NCBI RefSeq assembly: GCF_003932955.1
Contig: NZ_QOVY01000001.1
Coordinates: 248,001-312,000, forward strand
Length of the DNA stretch: 64,000 nucleotides
Origin: Chryseobacterium sp. SC28
GTDB lineage: Bacteria; Bacteroidota; Bacteroidia; Flavobacteriales; Weeksellaceae
Reading direction: 5' to 3'
Shown here: positions 42,760-52,861 of the stretch, piece after piece
Layout: the number at the start of each line of letters is the position of its first letter
How positions within the stretch are numbered: position 1 is the stretch's first letter
The notes under the pieces: generated by a model
The model's input: only the letters and a program-made list of their open reading frames with translations
Database searches by the model: none
Told to the model about the DNA's origin: nothing
Translations under genes and position numbers: made by a program

Positions 42760-42981
42760 ATGTATTGGACATTAGAATTAGCATCATATCTTAGCGATGC
42801 CCCTTGGCCAATGACCAAGGCAGAATTGATCGATTACGCCATCCGAACAGGAGCTCCAATGGAAGTCGTAGAAAATCTGCAAGCCATCGAAGATGAAGGA
42901 GAAGTCTACGACGCCATCGATGAAATCTGGAGCGACTATCCTACAGACGAAGATTACCTCTGGAATGAGGACGAATACTAA
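42760..42981 (+). CDS. DUF2795 family small acidic protein
   Basis: 73 aa, cytoplasmic. MYWTLELASYLSDAPWPMTKAELIDYAIRTGAP and VVENLQAIEDEGEVYDAIDEIW match DUF2795, a small helical domain of unknown function. The tail is very acidic. It has its own promoter box and lies 98 bases before secA. Confidence 0.88.
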   Translation: MYWTLELASYLSDAPWPMTKAELIDYAIRTGAPMEVVENLQAIEDEGEVYDAIDEIWSDYPTDEDYLWNEDEY

Positions 42982-43079
42982 GAAATTGCAGGAGGCAAAC
43001 CGCCTGTTGCCAATTTTTCTTTTTTGAAATCAATAACGTGGTCGGCACAGAGCTGACCGCAAACCGCAAATAGCAAATT

Positions 43080-46000
43080 ATGAGTTTTTTAAATACAGTT
43101 CTTAAAAGTTTTTTGGGAGACAAAAATCAGAAAGATCTTAAAGAAGTAAAAAAAGTTGTTACAAAAATAAAAGCTGCAGAACCCGCCATCCAAGAATTAA
43201 CCGATGACGAGCTAAGGAACAAAACCACAGAGTTCAAAGAGAAAATCAAAGCTGCTACTGCCGATTTTACCTCCCAAATAGACCAAATCAACGAGCAGAT
43301 AAAAAACTCAACCAACGTTGACGAGAAAGAAGCTCTTTTCAGCAGAATCGAGTCTCTTAAAAAAGAATCGTACGAAGTAGAAGAAAAAGTACTGGCAGAG
43401 ATTCTGCCGGAAGCTTTCGCGCTAATAAAAGAAACCGCTCGGCGCTTGGCTCAGAACGGCGAAATCCGCGTAAAAGCAACCGCCAGAGATCGTGAATTGG
43501 CCGCCACAAAAGACTTTGTAGCCATAGAAGGCGACACCGCCATCTGGAAAAATCATTGGGATGCTGCAGGAACGGCAATCGTCTGGGACATGGTTCATTA
43601 CGACACACAGTTCATCGGGGGCGTGGTGCTGCACGAAGGTAAAATTGCCGAGATGGCTACCGGCGAGGGTAAAACACTGGTCGGCACCCTCCCGATCTAC
43701 CTCAATGCGCTTCCCGGCCGCGGTGTTCACGTGGTAACCGTAAACGATTACTTGGCAAAACGCGACTCGGCGTGGATGGGGCCATTGTACGAATTCCACG
43801 GTTTGACGATCGACTGTATCGATCTTCACCAGCCCAACTCCGATGCCCGGAGAAAAGCCTACCGCGCCGACATTACTTATGGTACCAATAATGAGTTCGG
43901 TTTCGATTACCTGCGAGACAATATGGTGACTTCCCCGGCCGAATTGGTCCAGAGAGAGTTGAACTTTGCCATCGTGGATGAGGTAGATTCTGTTTTGATT
44001 GACGACGCCAGAACACCATTGATCATTTCGGGACCGGTCCCTCAGGGCGACAGGCAGGAGTTTGACGTTCTAAAACCGTCTGTAGACCGAATCGTGGAAG
44101 TGCAGAAAAAAACCGTTTCTGCGATTTTCAACGAAGCCAAAAAACTAATCGCAGCCGGCAAAACCAAAGAAGGCGGCTTCAAATTGCTGCAAGCCTACAG
44201 AGGTCTGCCGAAAAGTAGACAACTGATCAAATTCTTGTCCGAAAGCGGCAACCGCGCCCTGCTTCAAAAAACCGAAGGCCAATATATGGCAGACAACAAC
44301 CGCGATATGCCGATTGTGGATAAGGATCTCTATTTCGTCATCGATGAGAAAAATAACCAGATCGACCTGACGGATAAGGGTGTCGAATATATGTCTGCGG
44401 GTAACGAGGATCCTCAATTCTTCGTTTTGACAGACATCGCTACAGAAATAGCAGAGCTGGAAAAGAAAAACCTTCCGAAGGAAGAAGAATTCGCCGCCAA
44501 AGAAGAACTGTACCGCGATTTCGCAATAAAATCTGAACGCATCCACACCTTAAACCAGTTGCTCAAAGCCTATACATTGTTCGAAAAAGATGATGAATAT
44601 GTGGTCATCGACGGCGAAGTGAAAATAGTAGATGAGCAGACCGGTCGTATTATGGAGGGGCGCCGCTATTCCGATGGACTGCACCAAGCCATCGAAGCTA
44701 AAGAAAATGTAAAAATAGAAGCCGCGACGCAGACTTTTGCAACCATTACCTTGCAGAACTACTTCCGGATGTACAACAAACTGGCAGGAATGACCGGTAC
44801 TGCGGAAACAGAAGCGGGCGAATTCTGGCAAATCTACAAGCTGGATGTAGTAGTAATCCCCACCAACAGACCCGTTCAAAGAGATGACAAACAAGATTTG
44901 GTTTTCAAAACCAATCGCGAAAAATACAATGCCGTAATCGAGGAAATCCAAAACTTAGTCGAAGCAGGAAGGCCTGTTTTGGTTGGTACTACCTCAGTGG
45001 AGATTTCCCAGCTATTATCGAGAGCGCTACAACTAAGGAAAATTCCGCATAATGTTCTCAATGCGAAGCTTCACAAGAAGGAGGCGGAGATCATAGCAGA
45101 AGCAGGCGGAGCCGGCGTGGTAACCATCGCAACCAATATGGCCGGAAGAGGAACGGATATCAAACTGAGAGGCAACGTCAAAGAAAACGGCGGCCTGGCC
45201 ATCATCGGCACAGAAAGACACGATTCCCGCCGCGTTGATAGGCAGCTCCGAGGTAGAGCGGGGCGGCAGGGCGATCCCGGAAGTTCTCAGTTCTATGTTT
45301 CCTTGGAGGATAATTTGATGCGCCTCTTCGGCTCGGAAAGAATTGCGAAAATGATGGACAGAATGGGTCATAAAGAAGGCGAAGTGATTCAGCATTCTAT
45401 GATTTCAAGATCTATCGAAAGAGCCCAGAAAAAAGTCGAGGAAAATAACTTCGGGATCCGAAAAAGATTATTGGAATATGACGATGTGATGAACAAACAG
45501 CGCGACGTCATCTACAAACGCCGCAGGAATGCCCTGTTCGGAGATCATTTAAAATACGATATTGTCAATATGATCTACGATACGGCAGCAGCCATCGTTT
45601 CTCAGTCCAAAGCCACCGGGAATTATAAAGATTTCGAATTCGATCTCATCAAATTTTTCACGATGGAATCGCCGGTGTCCGAAGCGGAATTTTCAAACAC
45701 TCCGATTCCGGCTCTTACTGATATTGTGTTCAAAGCAGCGAAAGAAGATTATGATCTTAAACAGAATCTACTGAAGGAAAAAGCCTATCCGATCATCGAG
45801 AATGTATATCGTAATCAAGGATCGATGTTCAAAATGATCCAAGTACCTTTCACCGACGGCAGTAAAACAATGACCATCGTGACCGATTTGAAAGAAGCTT
45901 ACGAAACCAAATGTGAATCCTTAATCACCGATTTCGAAAAAAATATTTCCCTAGCCATCATCGATGAAAACTGGAAAACGCACTTGAGAGAGATGGACGA

Positions 46001-46151
46001 TCTTCGCCGATCTTCGCAAGGCGCAGTGTACGAGCAAAAGGATCCTTTGGTAATTTACAAACAAGAGTCTTTCTATTTATTTAGCGAAATGGTGGAGAAA
46101 ATAAACAAAGAAATCATATCGTTCTTGTATAAGGGCGAAATCCCGGCGTAG
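43080..46151 (+). CDS. secA: Protein translocase ATPase SecA
   Basis: Motor that pushes preproteins through SecYEG. 1023 aa with the nucleotide-binding domain motifs MATGEGKTL (about residue 195) and [20 protein letters not shown] (about 299), the [10 protein letters not shown] motif of the second lobe, and the helical scaffold. It is longer than the 901-aa E. coli protein, with extra sequence early (about residues 70-110) and after the DEAD box (about 325-480). It ends FLYKGEIPA and so lacks the C-terminal linker and the CxCx8C zinc motif that binds SecB and phospholipid. Confidence 0.98.
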   Translation: MSFLNTVLKSFLGDKNQKDLKEVKKVVTKIKAAEPAIQELTDDELRNKTTEFKEKIKAATADFTSQIDQINEQIKNSTNVDEKEALFSRIESLKKESYEVEEKVLAEILPEAFALIKETARRLAQNGEIRVKATARDRELAATKDFVAIEGDTAIWKNHWDAAGTAIVWDMVHYDTQFIGGVVLHEGKIAEMATGEGKTLVGTLPIYLNALPGRGVHVVTVNDYLAKRDSAWMGPLYEFHGLTIDCIDLHQPNSDARRKAYRADITYGTNNEFGFDYLRDNMVTSPAELVQRELNFAIVDEVDSVLIDDARTPLIISGPVPQGDRQEFDVLKPSVDRIVEVQKKTVSAIFNEAKKLIAAGKTKEGGFKLLQAYRGLPKSRQLIKFLSESGNRALLQKTEGQYMADNNRDMPIVDKDLYFVIDEKNNQIDLTDKGVEYMSAGNEDPQFFVLTDIATEIAELEKKNLPKEEEFAAKEELYRDFAIKSERIHTLNQLLKAYTLFEKDDEYVVIDGEVKIVDEQTGRIMEGRRYSDGLHQAIEAKENVKIEAATQTFATITLQNYFRMYNKLAGMTGTAETEAGEFWQIYKLDVVVIPTNRPVQRDDKQDLVFKTNREKYNAVIEEIQNLVEAGRPVLVGTTSVEISQLLSRALQLRKIPHNVLNAKLHKKEAEIIAEAGGAGVVTIATNMAGRGTDIKLRGNVKENGGLAIIGTERHDSRRVDRQLRGRAGRQGDPGSSQFYVSLEDNLMRLFGSERIAKMMDRMGHKEGEVIQHSMISRSIERAQKKVEENNFGIRKRLLEYDDVMNKQRDVIYKRRRNALFGDHLKYDIVNMIYDTAAAIVSQSKATGNYKDFEFDLIKFFTMESPVSEAEFSNTPIPALTDIVFKAAKEDYDLKQNLLKEKAYPIIENVYRNQGSMFKMIQVPFTDGSKTMTIVTDLKEAYETKCESLITDFEKNISLAIIDENWKTHLREMDDLRRSSQGAVYEQKDPLVIYKQESFYLFSEMVEKINKEIISFLYKGEIPA

Positions 46152-46264
46152 AATCTTTTAATCCATACTTTTATTGTATTAGAAAAACATTTCAAAATTA
46201 ACGACATATTAACCCAATATTAAATTCCTTTTTTCTAAATTTAAAGTCTTAAAAATTTTGATCG

Positions 46265-47236
46265 ATGTCATTAATTGATTTATCACGACAAATCGCCATT
46301 GGGATAGATATTGGCGGCACTAACACCAAATTCGGTTTGGTAAACCACCGCGGAGAGATTCTCGCAAAAGGACAAATAAAAACCGAAGAATATAAACAAG
46401 TAGAAGATTTTATCAAGGCTTTGTATGTCAATATCAAGCCGCTCATCGATAAAGTTGGCAAAAACAAAACCTTAGACGGCATCGGCGTGGGCGCTCCCAA
46501 CGCCAATTATTACAAAGGAACCATAGAATTGGCGCCCAATCTGCCTTGGAAGGGCGTCATCCCATTTGCTGAATTGATGGTCAAAAAATTCGGCGTCCCC
46601 TGCAAAATGACCAACGACGCCAATGCAGCCGCAATGGGAGAAATGCTCTTTGGCGCAGCCAGAGGCATGAAAGATTTCATTATGATGACCCTCGGCACCG
46701 GCGTGGGAAGTGGTATCGTAGCCAATGGTAGTCTGATCTATGGTCACGACGGATTCGCAGGCGAACTTGGACATACCGTAGTAAAACCCGGAGGAAGGAA
46801 ACACTGGAGCACAGGCTCAGAAGGCAGTTTGGAAGCTTATGCCTCGGCCACAGGAATCGCTATTACGGCGAAAAAATTCAGAGCCGAGTTTCCGGATTCT
46901 ATGCTGAATCAATATCCCGAGGAAAACATCAATTCAAAAACCGTCCACGAATGCGCACTGAAAGGCGATCCCACGGCTATAGAGGTCTTCCGATATACCG
47001 GCCAGAAACTGGGTGAGGCATTGGCTAATTTCGTGATGTTCTCATCTCCGGAAGCCATTTTGTTATTCGGAGGGGTAATAAAAGCCGGGGACTTTCTCCT
47101 AAAACCTACCAAATTGCACATGGAAAGAAACCTGTTGCCGATTTTCCGGTCAAAAGTAAAATTGGTTTTCAGTGAACTGGACGAAGCCGATGCTGCCATT
47201 CTTGGGGCAAGTGCTCTTGTTTGGGAAAACAAATAA
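46265..47236 (+). CDS. ROK family sugar kinase without the zinc motif
   Basis: Probable glucokinase or related hexokinase, 323 aa. The phosphate-binding loop IGIDIGGTNTKFGLV, the sugar-binding NDANAAAMGE, LGTGVGSGIV and GELGHTVV are intact. Where most ROK kinases carry a CxCGxxGC zinc site, this protein reads GRKHWSTGSEGSLEAYAS with no cysteine. The C-terminal LLFGGVIKAGDF completes the fold. The exact sugar cannot be told. Confidence 0.9.
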   Translation: MSLIDLSRQIAIGIDIGGTNTKFGLVNHRGEILAKGQIKTEEYKQVEDFIKALYVNIKPLIDKVGKNKTLDGIGVGAPNANYYKGTIELAPNLPWKGVIPFAELMVKKFGVPCKMTNDANAAAMGEMLFGAARGMKDFIMMTLGTGVGSGIVANGSLIYGHDGFAGELGHTVVKPGGRKHWSTGSEGSLEAYASATGIAITAKKFRAEFPDSMLNQYPEENINSKTVHECALKGDPTAIEVFRYTGQKLGEALANFVMFSSPEAILLFGGVIKAGDFLLKPTKLHMERNLLPIFRSKVKLVFSELDEADAAILGASALVWENK

Positions 47237-47335
47237 GCGGCATAGAAATTTTCTTAGATCGCATTTTTCTAATAGGACTGATAATTGCTATTAATAATTC
47301 ATAAAACTCAAAACTGTTTTTTTTGCGATCAAAAA

Positions 47336-47989
47336 ATGAAACATTCTTTGCTTATCATCTTAAGCTTTTTCCTTATCAACTGCAATGGACAGGAAAATAA
47401 ATCAAAACCTATTACAAATCAAAAAATGGATAAAAACAATTTGGAATATGCCACCTTGGCAGGCGGATGTTTTTGGTGTGTGGAGAGTTGTTTCCACATG
47501 CTGAAAGGCGTGGAATCTGTAATTTCGGGATATTCGGGCGGTCATACGCAAAATCCTACTTATCAAGAAGTTTGCACCGGAGATACCGGTCATGCTGAAG
47601 TGATCCAAATTGCCTTCGACCCCAAAATTATTTCCTACAAGCAATTGCTGGAAGTTTTCTGGTTTCTGCACAACCCGACCACGCTCAACAGACAAGGAAA
47701 CGACATCGGAACGCAGTACAGATCAGCGATTTTCTACCATTCCGAGCAGCAAAAACAGGAAGCAGAGGAATCTATGAAAGCTTCTGAAGCCAGACAAGAA
47801 TGGAAGGGGAAATATGTTACCGAGATCGTCCCCTTCAAAGAATTTTGGCCGGCAGAGGCTTACCATCAAGGATATTACGATGCCAATCCCAACCAGCCCT
47901 ATTGCAGTGCGGTGGTGGGTCCTAAGATTCAGAAATTCAAAAAACATTTCGGGGCAATGGGCTGGCTAAAAGAAAAAATGGTACAATAA
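47336..47989 (+). CDS. msrA: Peptide methionine sulfoxide reductase MsrA, lipoprotein form
   Basis: Reduces the S epimer of methionine sulfoxide in proteins. The start at 47336 gives a lipoprotein signal MKHSLLIILSFFLINC (lipobox LINC, Cys16), placing the enzyme in the envelope, not the cytoplasm. The active-site cysteine is in GGCFWCVE, with YSGGHTQNPTYQEVCTGDTGHAE following. 217 aa. A TTG start at 47285 would bury the signal and is rejected. Confidence 0.93.
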   Translation: MKHSLLIILSFFLINCNGQENKSKPITNQKMDKNNLEYATLAGGCFWCVESCFHMLKGVESVISGYSGGHTQNPTYQEVCTGDTGHAEVIQIAFDPKIISYKQLLEVFWFLHNPTTLNRQGNDIGTQYRSAIFYHSEQQKQEAEESMKASEARQEWKGKYVTEIVPFKEFWPAEAYHQGYYDANPNQPYCSAVVGPKIQKFKKHFGAMGWLKEKMVQ

Positions 47990-48036
47990 TAATAACACAA
48001 CTTGTATATTATTTGAACTAAAAAATTAGCTTTCTT

Positions 48037-49146
48037 TTAATTTACAAAAGGTTTGATAATGCCCGTTGTAGAATCTCTATCTATTTTATAACCAAAATTG
48101 TACGTGATTCCAAATCCCAAAGTCTGTTTGCGCTGAAGTTTTTGAATCTGGTCATGATCGTAGGTCATATCGATTGTCACCACACCGGAGATATATTTGT
48201 TGAATTTGAGATTTAAGGTTCCGCTGTAATTGATATCGACTCTTTCTGTATGGTAAAGATAGTTGCTGAAGAAATTGATTTGATTCACATAATTAATGTC
48301 CTTATAAATCTTAATTTTATAGAGGATATTGACCATCGCTCCCAACTCGGCACGCATACTTTCTCCATCTCTTTCCAGACCGTAGTTGCCTTTTGTCTGC
48401 AATTTTTTATCGAGGACGAAAGTAAACTTTCCATTGACGGGGCGCACAATCACCTGAAAATTTTCGTTGGGATTGTACGAAAATCCTAAACCGACATTCA
48501 GATAGCCGGGCGCCATGAATTTGGAAATCCGGTCGTCGTAAACCGGATCCGGGGTATTGGCATAATTATAACCGGGCGTAAACTGCGAAAGAAACTGAAA
48601 TCCCGTAGAGAGATAGTAATGCTGCGCCAGTTCGTAGCCATAATTGGTCATTATATTGATGTAATCATCGGTCTTTCGGGTCGATTGACCGGTGGAAGTC
48701 ACAAATCCGTAGCCCAGCTGTATATTATTGTCGAGATAATGACGGTTCTTTTTGTAAACAATATTATAGTTAACTTTTCCGATAATACCAATGTTATTGT
48801 TGCCGCCCGCATACCAGTTTGCAAATGAAGATTGGTTGAAAACCAAAGTATTTTGTCCAAAGAAAAACCACCGTCTTAGCGTGGGAAGATTGAGAATCGA
48901 AGACGGCGTGAGAGGACCGCTGTCAGCCGAATTAGAAACAAATACATTGCTTTCCACCAACTTTACGGAATCATTTTTCAAGGAGGGGATGTTTACAATT
49001 TTGGGGTTGGCCAGGCTATCGAGATCAATAGCAACAGAGTCCCATCTTCTTTGAGCGATAGAGTCAATTATTTTTTGATAATCCGTAACTTGCGCCTTAG
49101 AAAAAAAAACCATTGCGATGGCAAAAACAACCCATACCTTTTTCAT
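48037..49146 (-). CDS. DUF3078 family outer-membrane protein
   Basis: 369 aa from ATG 49146 (the codon before is TTG). A signal peptide (MKKVWVVFAIAMVFFSKAQ) is followed by the DUF3078 core RWFFFGQNTLVFNQSSFANWYAGGNNNIG and many amphipathic strands ending GFGITYNFGYKIDRD, as in outer-membrane barrels. Function unknown. Convergent with msrA, 47 bases apart, without a clear terminator. Confidence 0.88.
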   Translation of the reverse strand: MKKVWVVFAIAMVFFSKAQVTDYQKIIDSIAQRRWDSVAIDLDSLANPKIVNIPSLKNDSVKLVESNVFVSNSADSGPLTPSSILNLPTLRRWFFFGQNTLVFNQSSFANWYAGGNNNIGIIGKVNYNIVYKKNRHYLDNNIQLGYGFVTSTGQSTRKTDDYINIMTNYGYELAQHYYLSTGFQFLSQFTPGYNYANTPDPVYDDRISKFMAPGYLNVGLGFSYNPNENFQVIVRPVNGKFTFVLDKKLQTKGNYGLERDGESMRAELGAMVNILYKIKIYKDINYVNQINFFSNYLYHTERVDINYSGTLNLKFNKYISGVVTIDMTYDHDQIQKLQRKQTLGFGITYNFGYKIDRDSTTGIIKPFVN

Positions 49147-49165
49147 CAATAAAAAAAATTTTTCA

Positions 49166-49195
49166 CAAAAATAGGAAATCTAAAAGTTTAACAAA
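49166..49195 (-). promoter_or_regulatory. Putative -33/-7 promoter of the DUF3078 gene
   Basis: The minus strand reads TTTG (49192-49195), an 18-base spacer, then TATTTTTG (49166-49173), 19 bases before the ATG. Confidence 0.6.
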
Positions 49196-49293
49196 ACTGA
49201 CTTTATAACCAAATTCTCAATTATTGTCCGGCTTTTTACAGACAAAATTACCCTTTCGTTGCAAATGGCGGTATAATTGTGATTCTCCAATCG

Positions 49294-50067
49294 ATGTTTA
49301 TGAGAACCTTTCATTTGAAAGCCTTTTTGGTTCCGATGGCAATGCTGGCACTGATGTGGACTTTCTTCCTGCTTCAGAATCTCGGTTTTTTCGGAGGTTG
49401 CTACGGCGCCATCATTCCTTTGGTTCCCGAGGGTCTTCGCGGCGTCTTCTTTGCGCCTTTACTGCACGGCAATCTCAATCATATTCTCGGAAATTCTATG
49501 CCGATTGCTATCCTGCTTTTTTTGCTTTTTGAATTTTATCCCAAAATTGCCTTCAAAGTTTTCGCAATCGGATGGTTTGCCTCCGGATTGCTGGTCTGGA
49601 TGCTGCCACCCATCGATATTCTCACGGGAAACTGGAATTACAACTGCATCATCGGCGCCAGTGGCCTGGTGTATATGTTGGCATTTTTTATTTTTTTCAG
49701 TGGTGTTTTCCGCTGGAATATGAGACTTCTCACGGTCTCGTTGCTCGTGGCGTTATACTACGGAAGTTTGATCTGGGGAATCTTTCCAGAGGAGTTCTTT
49801 TCCGATCTGCCGGAGCCCAGTCGCATCAGTTGGCAATCCCATTTAGCCGGCAGCATTACAGGCATTGTTCTGGCACTGGCATTCAGAAAACAGGGTGAAA
49901 AAAAAATTAAATATCTCTGGGAATATCCTGAGTATTACAATGAACGAGACGACAAGCTCTGGCAGGAGTACATCCACAATCACCCGGAAGACTTCGAAGA
50001 ATTGCCCCAGCTGAAACCACACAATATTGGGGAATATCTGGATGAGATTCGGAAAAATGAAAAATAA
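49294..50067 (+). CDS. Rhomboid family intramembrane serine protease
   Basis: 257 aa from ATG 49294 with six or so membrane segments. The Ser-His dyad is visible: Ser in IIGASGLVYML and His in WQSHLAGSITGIVLA; the L1 helix pattern HGNLNHILGNSMP is also diagnostic. The soluble C terminus is charged. A GTG at 49279 or ATG at 49300 are alternative starts. Substrate unknown. Precedes dprA by 29 bases. Confidence 0.9.
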   Translation: MFMRTFHLKAFLVPMAMLALMWTFFLLQNLGFFGGCYGAIIPLVPEGLRGVFFAPLLHGNLNHILGNSMPIAILLFLLFEFYPKIAFKVFAIGWFASGLLVWMLPPIDILTGNWNYNCIIGASGLVYMLAFFIFFSGVFRWNMRLLTVSLLVALYYGSLIWGIFPEEFFSDLPEPSRISWQSHLAGSITGIVLALAFRKQGEKKIKYLWEYPEYYNERDDKLWQEYIHNHPEDFEELPQLKPHNIGEYLDEIRKNEK

Positions 50068-50096
50068 TTTATAAATTGCTGTTCCACAAATGACTT

Positions 50097-51203
50097 ATGG
50101 TTTCTGAAAAATATCTTTACATCCTTGCATTGAAACAATGTAAAAACATTGGCAACGTCAATCTTAGAAAACTAATTTCACAAGTTGGATCTGCAAAAGA
50201 AGTTTGGGAATCTTCCCCAAAATCACTAATTTCTGTTTCCGGCATCGGCAAAAGCAGCGTCCAAGACATCGGGAATAAAGAATTTCTCGACAGGGCAGAA
50301 AAGGAAATCAATTTCTGCGAGAAAAACGGAATCAATATCGTTTCTCAAGAAGACGCACTCTACCCGCGTCATCTTCTGAATTGCGATGATGCACCCATTC
50401 TGTTGTTTTATAAAGGCAATTTGAATCCCGAGCTACATCCCGTGAGCATCGTCGGTACAAGGAAACTGACGCCGTATGGCAGACATTTCATTCAGGATCT
50501 AACGGCAGAATTATCTTCTTCCAAAGTCTGCACCATCAGCGGCTTGGCTTTGGGAGCAGACTCCTGCGTTCATGAGGAATCGCTAAAAAATCAAATCCCG
50601 ACGATGGCCATTTTAGCTCAAAGTCTGGATAAAATCTATCCCTCCACCAATAAAAATCTCGCCAAAAAAATTGTTGAAAACAAAGGCGCCCTAATTTCGG
50701 AGTATGCTTCCTTCGAAAAAATGGTAAAAGAAAGCTTCTTGCAACGCAATAGGATCATCGCCGGCTTCTCGCCGCAACTCATTGTGGTAGAAACTGCCTA
50801 CGGAGGAGGATCCGTAACGACGGTGACTGCGGCCAACCTGTACAACAGAGATGTTTTTGCCTTGCCAGGAAAGATTACCGACGTGTACAGCCAGGGCTGC
50901 AACAGCCTGATAGCCAATAATAAGGCCGAATGTATTGTCGATGTCAAAACATTGATCAAAAACCTCAACTTCATGCCGCAACCAGAATTGTTCGCAGAAC
51001 CAGAAGTCAAAATTAAAATAGACCCCTCAAGAAAAGATCATCTGAAGGTTTTGGAGATCATTACGGGCAGCAAAAGCATTTCTCTCGATGAACTGGCAGA
51101 AAAATCCGGCATCCTGCACCATAAGTTGCTACCGATTTTACTCGATCTGGAGATTTATGGTTATGTCAAATGTCTTTCCGGACGACAATATCAATTGAAT
51201 TAG
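50097..51203 (+). CDS. dprA: DNA processing protein DprA
   Basis: Loads RecA on incoming single-stranded DNA during natural transformation. 368 aa: an N-terminal helix-hairpin-helix-like part (LISVSGIGKSSVQDIG), the Rossmann-like core with SIVGTRKLTPYG, TISGLALGADSCVHE and FLQRNRIIAGFSPQLIVVE, then a C-terminal winged-helix-like domain (about 300-368). Alone it does not prove competence; no other com gene is in the window. Confidence 0.95.
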   Translation: MVSEKYLYILALKQCKNIGNVNLRKLISQVGSAKEVWESSPKSLISVSGIGKSSVQDIGNKEFLDRAEKEINFCEKNGINIVSQEDALYPRHLLNCDDAPILLFYKGNLNPELHPVSIVGTRKLTPYGRHFIQDLTAELSSSKVCTISGLALGADSCVHEESLKNQIPTMAILAQSLDKIYPSTNKNLAKKIVENKGALISEYASFEKMVKESFLQRNRIIAGFSPQLIVVETAYGGGSVTTVTAANLYNRDVFALPGKITDVYSQGCNSLIANNKAECIVDVKTLIKNLNFMPQPELFAEPEVKIKIDPSRKDHLKVLEIITGSKSISLDELAEKSGILHHKLLPILLDLEIYGYVKCLSGRQYQLN

Positions 51204-51337
51204 GAACGGCCTATTTCGGAAATATTGAACTAATCTATTATTAACTTCAAAATTCGGTATCAGAAAAGATATAATTATACATTATGCAAATAATATCCGC
51301 AATATCATTAAATTTTTAATAAAAATCAAATTATTAC

Positions 51338-51367
51338 TTGCGAAATTCGAAAAAGAAATTAAATTTG
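51338..51367 (+). promoter_or_regulatory. Promoter of gdhA
   Basis: TTG (51338-51340), exactly 19 bases, then TAAATTTG (51360-51367): the full Bacteroidota -33/-7 form, 19 bases before the ATG. Confidence 0.75.
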
Positions 51368-51386
51368 TTGTCATAATCATATAATA

Positions 51387-52745
51387 ATGGAACACTATAA
51401 CGTTGAGCAAAAGATTCAGGAATTTATGGCAAAAATCGAAGCCAAAAATCCAAATGAACCGGAATTTATCCAAGCTGTAAAAGAAGTTGCAGTCACCGTG
51501 ATTCCCTTCATTGCTACAAGAAAAGAGTACACCGGAATGAAACTGCTGGAAAGAATGGCAGAGCCGGAACGGGTGATTATTTTCCGGGTGCCTTGGATCG
51601 ATGACAATGGCGAGATCCAAGTGAACAGAGGCTTCAGAATCCAAATGAATTCTGCAATTGGACCCTACAAGGGAGGCATCCGTTTTCACCCCACAGTGAA
51701 TCTCAGCGTGCTGAAATTTCTTGCCTTTGAGCAAGTATTCAAAAACAGCTTAACGACATTGCCAATGGGCGGCGGAAAAGGCGGTTCCGATTTCGACCCG
51801 CAAGGCAAATCCGATATGGAGGTTATGAGATTCTGCCAAGCATTTATGATGGAACTTTGCAAACACATCGGTCCGGAAACTGATGTACCGGCGGGCGACA
51901 TCGGCGTGGGCGCAAGAGAAATCGGATATCTGTTCGGAATGTATAAAAAAATTCGGAATGAATTTACCGGCGTGTTAACCGGTAAAGGATTGGCTTACGG
52001 CGGCTCGTTGATCCGCCCGGAAGCCACAGGATATGGTGTGGTTTACTTTGCCGAGCAAATGCTGAAAACTATCGACGACAGCATCGAGGGCAAAACAGTA
52101 GCGGTTTCCGGTTTTGGAAATGTTGCTTGGGGCGTGATCAAAAAAACCAATGATCTTGGCGGAAAAGTCGTAACCATTTCCGGACCTGATGGCTATGTGT
52201 ACGACAAGGACGGAATCTCCGGAGAAAAAATCGAATATCTTCTGGAAATGAGAGCCTCGGGTAACAACAGGGCAGAAGATTATCTTGCAAAATACCCCGA
52301 AGCTCAATTCTTTGCGGGACGAAGACCGTGGGAGGTAAAGTGCGATATTGCGTTCCCTTCTGCCACGCAAAACGAATTGGATCTGGAAGATGCAAAAACA
52401 TTGGTAGCCAATGGTTGCATCTGCGTCACCGAGGCTGCGAATATGCCTTCGACCTTGGATGCCATCAATTATTTCTTGGATAATAAAGTCCTGTTTTCTC
52501 CGGGAAAAGCGTCTAACGCGGGCGGTGTGGCCACTTCCGGATTGGAAATGACACAAAATTCCATACGGCTCAACTGGTCTTCGGAAGAAGTGGATGCCCG
52601 ATTAAAAGAAATTATGATCGGCATTCACAAAGCGTGCAGAGATTACGGAAAAGAAGAAGACGGCTACGTCAACTACGTGAAAGGTGCTAATATCGCCGGC
52701 TTCGTGAAAGTTGCGGAAGCCATGCTGGCGCAAGGTTTGGTTTAA
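51387..52745 (+). CDS. gdhA: Glutamate dehydrogenase, hexameric type (probably NADP)
   Basis: Interconverts glutamate with 2-oxoglutarate and ammonium. 452 aa, the size of small hexameric enzymes; the glutamate/Lys site is KGGIRFHPTVN and PMGGGKGGSDFDPQGKSD, the dinucleotide fold has VSGFGNVAWG, and CVTEAANMPSTLDAI closes the active site. NADP use is inferred from overall similarity to the E. coli GdhA type. Own promoter and terminator, so monocistronic. Confidence 0.95.
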   Translation: MEHYNVEQKIQEFMAKIEAKNPNEPEFIQAVKEVAVTVIPFIATRKEYTGMKLLERMAEPERVIIFRVPWIDDNGEIQVNRGFRIQMNSAIGPYKGGIRFHPTVNLSVLKFLAFEQVFKNSLTTLPMGGGKGGSDFDPQGKSDMEVMRFCQAFMMELCKHIGPETDVPAGDIGVGAREIGYLFGMYKKIRNEFTGVLTGKGLAYGGSLIRPEATGYGVVYFAEQMLKTIDDSIEGKTVAVSGFGNVAWGVIKKTNDLGGKVVTISGPDGYVYDKDGISGEKIEYLLEMRASGNNRAEDYLAKYPEAQFFAGRRPWEVKCDIAFPSATQNELDLEDAKTLVANGCICVTEAANMPSTLDAINYFLDNKVLFSPGKASNAGGVATSGLEMTQNSIRLNWSSEEVDARLKEIMIGIHKACRDYGKEEDGYVNYVKGANIAGFVKVAEAMLAQGLV

Positions 52746-52785
52746 CGATCGTTTTGATTTGACATTCGAAATTTAATTGATGATA

Positions 52786-52817
52786 AAATGCAGCTCCACA
52801 ATCGGGCTGCATTTTTG
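52786..52817 (+). terminator. Terminator after gdhA
   Basis: AAATGCAGC (52786-52794) pairs with GCTGCATTT (52806-52814), followed by T. Confidence 0.82.
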
Positions 52818-52861
52818 ATTCTAATGCCAGCAGATGCAGAGAAATTCGAGGTGGAGGGTAT

